From Spirometra erinaceieuropaei (Eukaryota > Platyhelminthes > Cestoda > Diphyllobothriidea > Diphyllobothriidae), in the NCBI GenBank assembly GCA_902702965.1, contig CACRXP010000002.1, forward strand, positions 3,651,962-3,715,961: a stretch of 64,000 nucleotides of DNA, given 5' to 3'. The notes below the pieces were generated by a model. That model was not told the origin of the DNA. It saw only the letters and a program-made list of their open reading frames with translations, and did not search any database. Positions within the stretch are counted from its first letter, which is position 1. Every line of letters starts with the position of its first letter. This document shows, in pieces, positions 1-11,345 of the stretch. The position numbers and the translations under genes are program-made.

Positions 1-53
1 CATTTCCGGTTTGTTATCCGCAATCAGTCGGTCATAATCAACCCAATGCCTAC

Positions 54-131
54 AGGACCTGGGATTCAAATCCAGACCGTCTGATTAGTGGGCGTTTTAT
101 AGGTCAGACGCTCTACCATTGAGCCATGGTA
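54..131 (-). repeat. tRNA-like SINE head (degenerate)
   Basis: Read on the minus strand this has a box-A-like stretch (TGGCTCAATGGTAGAGCG), a GCTC/GAGC D-stem and a box-B-like GGATTTGAATCC. The anticodon stem (GTCTGA/TCAGAC) encloses about 19 nt instead of 7, and the acceptor ends do not pair. It is therefore a tRNA-derived repeat head, not a working tRNA gene. Confidence 0.45.
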
Positions 132-289
132 CAGTTGTTCTGTCTGGTGTGATCGGAAATATTTATTACCGTAGGATCAACGTTCACAATCAGACTAGGG
201 GACATGATCGTGCTGCTGGGCATCGGAACCTAATCCGGCATCCCTGCAGACAGTCGCAGGGTGCCTGGCACTAATGCAGGAGGCACTGC

Positions 290-480
290 CGGTAAATATG
301 AAGGAGAGTGTGATGGCCATCTTTAGATTATTAACTGTTGCCAACCAGTCATACCCAACCCTATGTTAAGAGAACCTGGGACATGAATCAAGATTCTCTG
401 GTCAGGGAACACTTGCGAGTGAAACATTCCGCCGCTGAGCGACGGCCATATTTGGCTCTTCGTTATTAACCACTTGCCCG
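290..480. repeat. Diverged SINE remnant
   Basis: The order of short blocks (tggccatc, ttattaactg, ccaaccagtcatacccaa, then a degenerate tRNA-like segment) parallels the SINE seen at 51984-52369 and 6732-7378, at clearly lower identity. The rest of 132-755 shows nothing else I can support. Confidence 0.35.
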
Positions 481-755
481 GCAAACGTCTGTGAGGGCTA
501 TAGATTATAATGCGGAAACCGAGTGAAATGCACGTATTCCGCCCTGTTGGCCAGTCATACGGTGGACACTATTTTCCCATGATCGCAGCCAACAGAACGT
601 GAGCTCCTTACTCAACCGGCTCAGTGAGAAAAATGAGCCAGCCTCAAATGACAGGTATGACATGATCGGATGACGACGAAAAAATAGGCGAGTAATGGAC
701 TCTGGAAAGTCTGACAGTCTTTGCATAGGTCAATCACGAATCAACTGCCAATGTG

Positions 756-1701
756 CAGTGAGTGACCGATCTCATGATGTATTGACCGAAATTCTGAAAT
801 GCGTTTTCGATTTGGAAGGATTACCTAGGTGGAGTTATAATAATGAATATCTCGCGGCATAATCCAGTAATATTTCAGACTCACCAGGAGGTCGGCTTTT
901 GAATGCACTTCTTTTTGATCTCCTGCAAGACCCAAAGCCGGTAAGAAGTGACTACTTAAGTAGCATGCATTTTGCGCAATGATTTTCGATGATCATATAA
1001 ATTCAAATATATTTTATAGAAAACATGCACAAAAATATGCTTTCTTCTACTCATTCAGTGGCAAATAATGCCGACTTTGCAGTTGATGCTTTATAGAAGT
1101 TTTTAATTATACGATTTTTAAGACCGTGCAAGGTACATTCATACGGCATTGCAGCTGTCTGTTTACCATTACTCCTCATGAAATGTGCAACGTAGTCCGC
1201 ACTTATTGCAAAAGTTCGTGAAATCTAAATGGTATCTTCTTAAAGGATAGAGGAGTAAATTATTTTCCTTACACGGTAAGCATGTGCCTCGTAGAATGAA
1301 ATCGCTAAACGCTAATGCAACCGCTGCTCTGGCCTAAAATTATTCGGGAATTGGAAAACTTTTTTAAAACCTAAACATACCCTGTCTTTAAGCATAAAAT
1401 GTAAAGTCGACCTGATTTGCCACTGAATGAGTAGAAGAAAGCATAGTTTTGTGCATGTTTTCTATAAAATGTATTTTAATTTATAAGATCATCGAACATC
1501 ATTGCGAAAAATGCATGCTACTTAAGTAGTCATTTCTCACCGGCCTTGGGTTTTGCAGGAGATCAAAAAGAAGAGCATTCAAAAGCCGACCTCCTGGTGC
1601 CGCGAGATAATCAGTATTATAACCCCACCTAGGTAATCCTTCCAAATCGAAAACGCATTTCAGAATTGCGGCCAACACATCATGAGATCGGTCACTCACT
1701 G
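756..1701. mobile_element. MITE family A, copy A1 (long terminal inverted repeats)
   Basis: The left end begins CAGTGAGTGACCGATCTCAT and the right end is its inverse, closing with CACTG followed by TA. About 330 bp on each side are inverted copies of each other, including the subterminal motif TGACTACTTAAGTAGCATGC at both ends and a matching inner block near 1050 and 1412. The ~946 bp interior has no meaningful ORF. CAGT termini and TA flanks are Tc1/mariner hallmarks; the long TIRs make it foldback-like. The left flank is TG, not TA, so one side of the duplication has mutated. Confidence 0.8.
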
Positions 1702-3841
1702 TACCTGTCCAGGTCAAACCGCAAACTTGTCAAGTTTTCTTTAATTAGTGAGTCGCCTAGACGTATGCAATACAATCAACAGGACTCCAGTTTAGGGTTG
1801 GGTCAAATCGGTGTTAGTTTTCAGGAGAGAGGCCTCTTTTTTCTTGCTTTAGAATCCGTCTCGGCGAGCTCACAGAGTCGTTTTTTGGCGTACCTATTGA
1901 GCTCGCATCCACGCGTGACTTGATACGTTTTGTCGAGAGGACTCTGAAAGGCAGAACCTAGTGGGCCGGATTCGTCGCAATGTTCTCGCGTGAGACAGAT
2001 AATAGAAATTAGGGGGGGGGGGGGGCGGATGTTCCTTTGACGGTCCAGTGCACTCTTTCAGGGAACAGTCTAGCACAACGGGTAGACAATAGCATCCCTC
2101 CTTTCCTTCATACGGACAGAGGACACAATTTATGGACAGTTGGGGTCTCACCTAGCACTTCTTTTCAAAAGTTTTATTCTGGTCCTATTTCCTAGACGGT
2201 TTTAAGCGCACTGAAATTTTTGCAATTATTACTTTAATGAGTCTATCTTCTCCAGGATCCAGATTGTGCCTCTCAGTCTATAATAAATTCGTCTCGCTGT
2301 GAACGATCAGGAAACAACAGAAGTCGTGGTCGGGGGTCAGGTTGCAATATCTTATCCTAGATGGTGATTCGTAACTTTTAGGACTCCCCGGTGAAGACTG
2401 GTCGTGTAGACGGGTTATTTTGGCCCTGTAAGTCACCGCGATCCCATCTGTCTGCGAAAAGTGTGGGACAAGCGTGTGGGGTAGACCCAGTGCAATCCTC
2501 CCCTCATATTATAAAAATCTTAACGCGTAAATCGACGCCACATCTTTGCCCCGACGTAGTGAGACAAAAGAACTTATTAAGCATAACGGCCACCCGCAGC
2601 TTTGAACGAAGCAAGCAAGCTAAAGAAGGAAATCGAATACATAGACATGGACTGTTGCATACGCATCAGCAGTGACCAATAGAGACGCCAAATCTGAAGT
2701 CGTGGTTTACTAGGCAGAACTCAATCATACCTTCTAGGCCAAACTGGTCAACGTGTCCGAGAGAGGCGAAAGTCGCATAAGTGGCGAGCTGCTGAAGTCA
2801 GAGGTCAGAAGTAAATTGGCGAACTAAATAATATTCCTGCTCCCTAGTCCACTTTGAAGCTGCAGGTTCGACAGAGTAATCTGCTACGACGAGAGCGTGG
2901 GGAAGCATATTGCTTCCTATGGCGCTGTTGATGAATCAAATGAGTGTATTAAAATCATGCCAATCACCAACACTGGTGCCGACGTCCATCCACGAAGGAT
3001 CTGGACGCGGTTGATCAAGCCGTTCTCATTCTCCTCCTCCTCCTCCTCCTCCTCCTCCTCCTCCTCCTCTTCCTCCCAATCGTCAACTGCGGCAGCAGCG
3101 GCGGCGACGGTAGATGTAACGCTGAGCAAGGCGCTCACAAGACGAAACGAATTTTGCGTTCCTGCATGCTGGTATAGGTCAGAAGGAGACTGACGGAGTT
3201 ATGGTATCATGAACTTGCTAGTTGAGACCACCAATAAGTCCAGCGGAATATCGGGGTTTTTGAAACCATTTGGCGTATGAGCGAAAACCGCTCAGCTGAA
3301 GTCACAAACCCCTGTGAATGGGGGGGAAGGCAATGCGTTGGTTTAGTATGCAATGACCCAAATACGTGGCACTTGACAAAAGCACACTTGCCCCCACTGA
3401 AGGACTTGCTGCGTATTAATCCATCGTTCTTTGATCCAGGGTGAAACGAGGTATTTCGTTCACCCTGAAAAGCTGACGACGTACAACCAGTTCACAGTCT
3501 GAATCTTGATTGTTCAGTATTATCAAGTAGGTCTGAGAATAGAAAGGTTAATTCAGAAGATGAAGATGCGATCACCGGAACAAGAAATTTATTTGCCTGA
3601 CGTTTCGGATCCTTACTCGAATCCATCATCAGAGACATCAGAGAGGTTAATACATGGTAACAGGATGCAGCGAAATTACGACAGGGCTGTTGAGATAAAG
3701 TTCGATCCGTGATCGGGTTTCATTTTCAATGCTGGTCGGGGACGTAATCTTCTGACATAAAAAGACGAACGTAGAAGTAGATGGAATGCATGGTAGACGT
3801 CATCTTTAAGTAGAACTAAAAAAAATAAGAATTTAAAAATA
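1702..3841. other. Intergenic stretch with simple repeats only
   Basis: It contains a 14-base G run (2012-2025) and a (CTC)n tract (3031-3076) followed by a CAG/GCG-rich patch. Short open frames here have no splice-site support and no recognisable domain. I see no gene. Confidence 0.5.
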
Positions 3842-4758
3842 AGACCGTCGGAGATGCTCCCTGAAGAAATTTTGACCGAAGTTTTGAAAGGTGTGCCTGA
3901 TTGGAAAGGATTAATTAGGTGGGACTGCAATACTGATTATCGCGCAGTATAACCCCAAGATATTTCTGTTGCGTCAAGACGCCGGTTTTTAATGCGTTCC
4001 CTTTCAGCTTTTGCAAAAGGCCACTGTGCACTGATGCCCTACATAATTAAGCATATTTTGCAGAGAAATGCATATAAATATCCTTTCATTTGTTTGTTTT
4101 GCAGAAAATCAAGTGTTCTCCAAAATCTATGCGCGAAGACTTGCTGGCGTTTGATTAAAAAAGTTTTCTTAATTTTTAGATACCGTTAAAGGTGGTCTGC
4201 CGTTGCGTTTTCGTTTAGGGTGTTCGATATACAGGATAATCACCCTCCATGTAAGAAAAATCACACTCACCTACGCAATTAGGATGATGCCATCTAGGGT
4301 CCACAAAGTTTGCAGTGGACATGAACCATGTAATATATTTCATTGGGAGCCAAATGCGATGTCTCTTTAGGGAAAGTCTCATAAACTTACAAAATCTTAT
4401 AATTACAAACTGCAGTAAACTAGAATTTACCCTTTCTTTGAGTGTCAATTTGGAAGAAAACGTGTTTTTTTATCAAATTGCATAAAATGGCTGTTTTAGA
4501 TGCGTTTTCTGAAATATAGTTGAATAGATAAGGTCGGCGAGAATCGGTAGAAAAAAACATACTTCTTGAGAGCCACTTTGCGGCGAGTAAGACTTTTGGA
4601 GACGACCGAAGAAACATTCGGAAGTCGGTATCTTGGTGTGACCGAAATTTCTTGGGATAGTGCCGCCCGATAATGATCATTGCAACCCCACCTAGGTAAT
4701 CCTTTCTAAGCAAAAAAGACATTTCAGAATTTCGATATCATTGCAGCTAGGCCACCTG
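3842..4758. mobile_element. MITE family A, degenerate copy A4
   Basis: The left arm (around 3865-3960) and right arm (around 4680-4735) retain the family blocks ttgaccgaagttttgaa..., ggattaattaggtggg and their inverses. The outermost termini are poorly conserved; the right end still closes CCTG then TA. The interior is diverged and rich in A+T. Boundaries are approximate. Confidence 0.55.
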
Positions 4759-6622
4759 TATTCTCTAATTCCCCTTGTTGTCTCCAAATCGTGAAAACTG
4801 ATTGAATATTTTGAGTTGAAGCAACAGAATGACAACCAATGTATTCTCTAACATGGCACTGTCAACAGTTAGCTTGCTTTACTCAAGCGTTCGACGTCTT
4901 GATCGGAAAATAGTTTGTCATATTGATGCCCGCTTTGCACAGATAAACTTTAAATTTATTTAGGCGTACTCTAATGGAGGAATGGTAGATAACTTATTCT
5001 GATCTTTTTCTGCAGACAGTCAGGCGCGGAAGGAAACGTTACCTTGAGGTTTAACAAATAGAGGTCTTGGAATTTACTGTACCAGTAGGACTACCAATCG
5101 TTTCCTGGAATATTCGAAATTTGGCCGCCCATCGTCAAAATAGGGACCTTTTGAATTATACAAGTGCTGTTATAGCCTAGTAACTTCCTGGCGCCTCTGT
5201 TGAGTGTTTTCCCTTGGGTGAAGTAACCTGAAACCTGCGGGTTTGAGAAGCACCCAAAGTTAACAGTGGCCTTTAGAAAAGTCTCTAGATTTTAAAAAAA
5301 TCGTTCTTTGAACAACTTAGGATTAACCTGAAAAGGTATAGTAAATGACCGATCTCATGATATGTTGGCTGAAATTCCGAAATGCGTTTTTGATTAGGAA
5401 GGATTACTTAGGCGCAGTTGTAATACCGATTATCTTGCGGCATAATCCCACAAAATTTCGGACTCGGCATGGTGCCAGCTTTTGAAGACACTGTTTTTCA
5501 ATTGCCTGTAGAAGCCATGCTTATTAAAAAGGAATACTTATTTAGCATGCATTTTTCACATTGATTTTCGATGGTCTTGCAAATTAAAGTAGATTTTGTA
5601 GGAACCACAAACGAAGGTATGTTTTCTTTCAGTCGTTTGATAGAGAATCGCGTCATCTTTGTATTTTATACTCGAAGGAGAAGTATAATTAGGTTCTAAA
5701 AAGTTTCTAATTATGAGCCTTTTTAAGACGGCACAGTGTCCATTCATATAGCATTGTACCTGTCCGTTTGCCACCGCTTCACATGAAATGTACAACAAAG
5801 TCCGCATCCATTGGAAAATTTTATGGACTCTATATGATATCTTTTTAAAGGCGTAGAAGAATGTGATTTTCTTTACGCGGAACGCATGCAACTTGTGGAC
5901 TAAAATCACTAAGCGCTAATGCAACGACTGATCAGGTTCCAAATTATTCCGGAATTAAAGGAATTTTTAAAACCTAATTGTACTCCTTCGTCGGGTATAA
6001 AATATAAAGATGGCGTAATTATCTATCAAATGTCTGAAAGCAAGCATACAGCACCTGTGCTAACTCCTGAAATGCCGAGGTCAAAACTATAGTGGAAACT
6101 GTAGCGTAATTTCGGTGCTGTTATTTGTGTTTATTTAGTTCAAATAAGGACGAACAGGCCGTTTGCTGAAGGAAAGTTTGATATGGATCTGTATATTAAA
6201 TAGAAAACGGGCCGAATTTAGGCAAAATCGGAAGATTACTGATATTCAAGCAGTTTACTACGCTGTTAAAGCTTTCGGATCGAAATTCTTTGTTTTACCT
6301 TATTAATCTGTTTAAGAAGATTAATAAAAGGAAGAAATTTTTCAATAAACTTTCGTACAAAAAGAAAAAATTTAATTTCAATATCAAGAAAATCAGGGAA
6401 ATGCAGAAAAATTATTTCTTATTGTGTTCAGGAAATAACGTGCGATTCTTCATCTAAAAATTGTATTTTAAAAATCCGTAAAGTTTTATGTTTCAAAATA
6501 CCGAAATAAAAAGTTTTATTAGTGTGATTGTTTTACCAGACCGAAAATGCGTATCGTAAACGAATATATATTGAGCTCGCGCGACATGCCGTCACTTTTC
6601 TCTATCACGCCAAACGATACCT

Positions 6623-8314
6623 ATGTCTAAGCAATACTTATCCGAAGTTGACTTCCAGCGTATTCGCAAATTAGCGGCGGAGGGAATCCCGCTTGAGTCG
6701 TTAGCTAGTATTTTCAATATTAGTAAGGTCAATGTTAGGGGGCGCTCACCGCTCGTTCATACGGAACTCACTCGTTCCGTTGTGCCTTATGGACTCTCTC
6801 TCGAGCCCAACCAGCAGCCGCACAGCGGCGCATGATATATAGGCAGAATGATATTACCGACAAAGACAAGGAAGACTGGAATGGCCATTTCTGGCTTATT
6901 AGCCGTCGTCAACCAGCCATACCCAAGCCCGAAGTGTGGAACACCCGAGCCTCGAACTCGCGACCTGTTGGTTTAGAAGTCAACGCCTCTACTCACCGGG
7001 CCACGAGTCCGTTGCCTTGTCGGCCATTGCAGTCTCCCTTGTCTTTGTTGGCAATACCATTCTGCCTATATATTAAGCGCCGCTGTGCGGCTGCTGGTTG
7101 GGCTCGAGAGAGAGTCCATAAGGCACAACGGAACGAGTGAGTTCCGTATGAACGAGCGGTGAGCGCCCCCTAACATTGTATATTCCCGATCGAAAATCGA
7201 CAAGGCAACGGGCTCGTGGCCCGGTGAGCAGAGGCGTTGACTTCTAAACCAACAGGTCGCGAGTTCGAGGCTCGGGTGTTCCACACTTCGGGCTTGGGTA
7301 TGGCTGGCTGACGACAGCTAATAAGCCAGAAATGGCCATTGCAGTCTTCCTTGTCTTTGCCGGCAATACCACTCTGCCTATTAGTAAGGTCACTCTGTGG
7401 CGCATTATTAATGATACAACTGTTCCTAGAAATAAGATAGGAGGACCAAAACGGTCCACAGGTAAGCAAGACGACGATTTTATTCGTCGTACATTAAAAT
7501 TTTCATTTCATGCCCATTGAGACCATTCAACGGGAACATCTGCCGATGTTTTCTATGAACATCATTAGGAAAAGGATGAAGGAATTTAAACTGCAGCAGC
7601 GGAAGGCCATGATTAAGCCATATTGAAGTAGAAAACTAATTAGAGTACGGCTTTTATTTGCTAAGAAATATATTGATTACAGATCTTCATTTTAAAAGAG
7701 CATTTTCTTCTGCGATGAGGTTTTATTGTTAGACAAGCCTACGAAATCACTCCAAACCTTCATATGTGGAAAGAACTTCCCAAGGGAACGCACTACACCG
7801 ACGGCAACATTCAAGAACTGTCGGCGGATGATGGTTTGGATGGCGATTAAATTCGGTGAGCGGCCTGTCTGGCGGTCAACATCCGACACCATCAACAGCA
7901 AGGTGTTTTTTGCAATTGTCAAGGATGCTTTCGACTACAACGGCATAAGTCGGCGCCGAATGGATACTGTAATTTTGCACGACAATGCACCTGTCCACCG
8001 CTCTAAAGAGGTACGAATTTGATGCCGCTTGCAAATATAATCTAACAGTTTAGACAACAACCACCCTCTCCGCAATTGTCCTTCAAACCATTTTCATCCC
8101 GGCCAAAAGTCCCGATTTGAATCCTATCAAAAATCTTTTTGGAATAGTCGAAAGAAATTGGCACAAAGCTAAGAAGACTCTTTCAATGCAGGACAAATTG
8201 TATTTCATACTCAATAATTACATTTTACAATCCACCATAGATAACTTCGTCATGTCTATGTCTGACAGACTTTCTGCCGTTATTAATTCAAATGGACAAT
8301 CAACAAAGTACTGA
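6623..8314 (+). pseudogene. Tc1/mariner DDE transposase, broken
   Basis: This encoded a cut-and-paste transposase. The ATG at 6623 opens an N-terminal helix-turn-helix segment (IRKLAAEGIPLESLASIFNI) that is cut by the SINE and resumes at 7393 (VTLWRIIND). Frame then shifts near 7500-7519. The next segment has stops at 7624 and 7693 and holds the first catalytic Asp in FFCDE (codon 7714). The second Asp is in LHDNAPVH (codon 7981). After another shift the C-terminal part reads SPDLNPIKNLFGIVER, where Lys (codon 8129) sits at the position of the catalytic Glu of the usual NPIEN motif. D1-D2 spacing (88 residues) is normal for Tc1-like enzymes; D2 to the Lys is 148 bp, longer than a DD34E spacing. 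It is inactive. Confidence 0.85.
6732..7378. mobile_element. SINE dimer, two tRNA-derived units head to head
   Basis: A 14-bp target duplication (TATTAGTAAGGTCA at 6718-6731 and 7379-7392) flanks the insert. The tRNA-derived part appears antisense at about 6930-7010 and sense at about 7209-7282, so the whole forms a large imperfect palindrome. In the sense unit a box-A-like GTGGCCCGGTG, a GTTGA stem, the loop CTTCTAA (anticodon-position TCT, Arg) and a box-B-like GAGTTCGAGGC can be read. Removing insert plus one duplication restores the transposase frame, which dates the insertion after the transposon. Confidence 0.75.
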
Positions 8315-8894
8315 TTTTTTGTATCTGTTTCCGTCCTTAATTATTTTTGCCCTTTTATGCGCCCTCCTCCTTTATACGCCCTCATACGTAGCCTTTATTA
8401 GCTTGGTTGTAATATAGGCGTTTCTCGAAAATGTGACTTCTGTCGAAAAGTATTTATTTTTATCTCAGTAAATAATATTTTCTAAACCAAACTTTGCTTT
8501 ATTTCTTTGACACATCTTTTATTTTCCGCTATCAGACATTGGGAGCTGTAGTGTTTACCGATTCTTCGTTAAAGTCGTTAACCTGTGTTAATTCATGAAA
8601 TTTCATGAGTTAGCACAGGTATTGTACTTTTGTTCGTGGTTTCTACAAAATATGCTTGAATTTGCAAGACCATCGAAAGTCAATGGAAAAAAAGCATGCT
8701 AAATAAGTAGTCCTTTTTACCAAGTACGGCTGCTATAGGAGATTAAGAAACATTGTATTCAAAAGCTGACATCTTGCCGAGTCCGAAATATTATAGGAAG
8801 ATAATCACTATGACAACCGCGACCAAGTATTCCTTCTTAATCGACAACGCATTTCAGAATTTCAGCCAACATTTCATGAGATCGGTCGCTCTTG

Positions 8895-10845
8895 TATATA
8901 ATGCTCTGTACAATCAAATACGGAAAAATCGATTTAAATAAGAAATGATAAAACAACTGGTGCAATTTTCGGTTTTTAAATTTAAGTCGCGAGTTAGATG
9001 TCCGATTTTTAATATTCCCTTTTCTTCTTTTTGCGAAACTGCGAGCGGAAATGAAGATGAGTGAGGTTTGGCAGGCGGAGCCCCAAATGTCCCCGAAGAG
9101 GGGCTGAAGGGGTTTTTGGTTACTTTGCAGACGGCGCAACAAAGTGAGTCCACTATGAGAAATCAAAAAAACAAGCAGGACACCAGGCCGACGCCCAAGG
9201 TTTCAGGAGGAACGAATGGATTTTTTTGACTGACGACTCCAAAGACCCGTTGCCGTACTGTGCTAACAGATTCCCGACTAGCTACTTCAGCTCTATTTTT
9301 AAGTACTTCAGCAGGCTATTTTTGTCATTTAAAAAGCCGTGCTGGCCAGGTTGGTCAAAAAAGTGGTTGGCTTTTCTGGGGTTTTATTAGCTAATAAACC
9401 CTCTTTTATTGCTGGAATTGAGTGGTCAGCAAGGTAAATGCTGCAAAATGGGCTCCCCACATGCAATAATGCAATGCTCTGAAGCCTGGCACCCGCCCTG
9501 CCGACAAAAAGCTGCTTTCGTTCACTGTTATTGTCCGCCTGGACCAGCGTTTATTGTGTTTTCAGTCCATAAACAGTGGTTCCAAACAGCTAACTTTCCT
9601 TTCCTTCTGCTCCTATCTTCCGCCGATAATTTGATTTAAGTTTATCCGCCCGACTACTCTTTTTCTGCTCCCAAGGGATGATTATTCACCACGACCTTAA
9701 AATAGGGCGCTTTGACAGCGGCCTAGGTGCTTCCAGGCCGGTTTGGCGATGTCGCCTTTCTCAAGAGCTTCACGCGGAAGGTTATATGTGTTTCAATCCC
9801 GAGGAGTAACAAGCTCAGCATCCAGCCCCGTGGTCCGCCCACAGGTTCATTGGCAGCAAAATAGAACCGGCAGAAATTGCAAGGACGCGCTATACACAGC
9901 AAGATGAGTCAGAGAAGCCGTTGAACCAAATGTGAAACAAGTACCGCAAATGGCCCGCATGGGTAATTCAGTCTGACAAGATAACCAAGGATCCGGATTG
10001 GCCATCTAGGAAACGGGAGTGTAAAACAGGAGAAAACTCTACCTGAGGGAGGACTTCTTTTCAAATAGCCAGAAGTCAATTGAATTCTGGCTTCTACACG
10101 CGTGCACAGAAAGCGGCTGGACAGACTGTGTTCGACGGATTGTAGCTCGGAGGCGTGGTTTATACCGGTTTTCGAGCTTGTCCACATAACCCGTTTGGGG
10201 GACTACTGGTTCTCATGTGTGAACCTTGTCTTTTAGCTGGAGAGAAAAGAGGACTAGACTGTACCCTCGGTTTGTAATCCGAGTTGCTAAGTAAGTGAAA
10301 TTTGTGTGATAGTGAGCTTCACCGATCCCGCCTTTCCGTTTTGCCTTGAAGTCCCTGACTGAAGCCCTCATAGACGATCGTATGGCTGTGGCCAAGCGTT
10401 GGTTGAGAAGAAATGTGTCCACGTCATATCAAAGCGCACTGACCACCTCGGCTACACCGCCCATCGGTCAGACCTCTATCAAAACTCAATGCATTCTAGG
10501 CCCTGGTTCGGCCGGCTGATGATCAGACGCGTGCTGGAACTAGCCATTCCAGTCTCTCTTGTCAGGCAAACCGATTACATTCAAAAATGACGCACCATTC
10601 AGATGTCCGGCACCGGGCGCTTAGAGCTATTCCTACCGTTGCCAAAGCGGTGTTAAGGGCAATTCGGGTGCACAGCAGATTGCACACCGTATGAGTGATA
10701 TGAGCAGGGCTTCAAGTATGCACCGGGGATCGGTTTCATCAACAAGCACAGCTGCACACTCTAGTATGGCTGTTCTCGACGTCCTGTTTCTTGCGATGCA
10801 CGCCTCAGAGCTGGATGGTGATGATTTGCATAGAGAGATTGGTAA
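8895..10845. other. Intergenic, no supported gene
   Basis: Short ORFs lack splice support. On the minus strand around 10400-10460 a tRNA-Ser/Leu-like box A (TAGCCGAGGTGG) is visible, and 10535-10570 resembles the tail of the window's SINE; both look like old repeat remnants. Confidence 0.4.
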
Positions 10846-11163
10846 GACTGACTTATGGCCCTTTAAAAAGGACATGGGAACAGGGACCGCCTGAAATACG
10901 GTTGGCTTTGAGACAACTTCCGGTAAAATTAGGGTTGGGTTTAAGGTTAGGGTTCAGGTAGGGTGAGGTTTTAGACTAGAGTCATCTATAACAGTGAGGA
11001 AACTTAGGATCATGTCTGGGGCTAAGATGAGGGCTAATGTTAACTGAAGAGTTAAGGTTTAGGGTAGGGTTAGGGTTAAGATTAGGACAACGGTTCTTGT
11101 TGGGTTAGAAAACGGGGCATTCCTATTCCCGTGTCCTGTTTAGGAGGCCATATAAGCCAGTCT
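10846..11163. mobile_element. Short TIR element enclosing telomere-like TTAGGG variants
   Basis: The left end (gactgacttatggcc... aggacatgggaa) and right end (ttcccgtgtcct... ggccatataagccagtc) are ~37-bp imperfect inverted repeats. The interior from 10925 to 11090 is a run of degenerate TTAGGG units on the plus strand (agggttgggtttaaggttaggg and similar). No coding capacity. It is a MITE-like unit carrying an interstitial telomere-like tract. Confidence 0.6.
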
Positions 11164-11345
11164 CACCGGGAGATTTTATGAAATGAACTCCGGTAAAAAG
11201 GCATGTTCCAGTAAGTGATTGTCATATTGATGCGGTTTCACATTCGGAACAAACAGAGGTAACTGGCGCACAAAGGTCGGGTTATATAAATTTAGGATTG
11301 CAGTCGTAGGATGCAGGATGCAGTTGTTATGTCAACAAATGTAAT

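Larger units (their letters stand above)
6049..8624 (+). mobile_element. Tc1/mariner-type transposon (decayed), inserted in MITE A2
   Basis: TA dinucleotides at 6047-6048 and 8625-8626 flank termini that are inverted copies: left CAGCACCTGTGCTAACTC, right (inverted) CAATACCTGTGCTAACTC. The element carries a transposase pseudogene in the forward direction and is enlarged by a 647-bp SINE dimer. Its terminus (GTGCTAACTCATGAAAT) closely resembles that of the family B MITEs in this window (GTGGGCTAACTCATGAAATG), so this lineage is a plausible former source of transposase for family B. The right terminus is duplicated head-on as a palindrome at 8581-8619. Confidence 0.75.
5339..8894. mobile_element. 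MITE family A copy A2, interrupted by a mariner-type insertion
   Basis: The left half (5339-6048) and right half (8625-8894) are the two parts of one family A MITE: ends resembling A1 and A3, with TA at 5337-5338 and 895-896 of the right flank. The MITE reads through from 6048 to 8625 if the inserted 6049-8624 element is removed: aagcata on the left continues as the ttttgttcgtggtttc block on the right, as in copy A3. This makes it the outer shell of a nested insertion. Confidence 0.75.
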
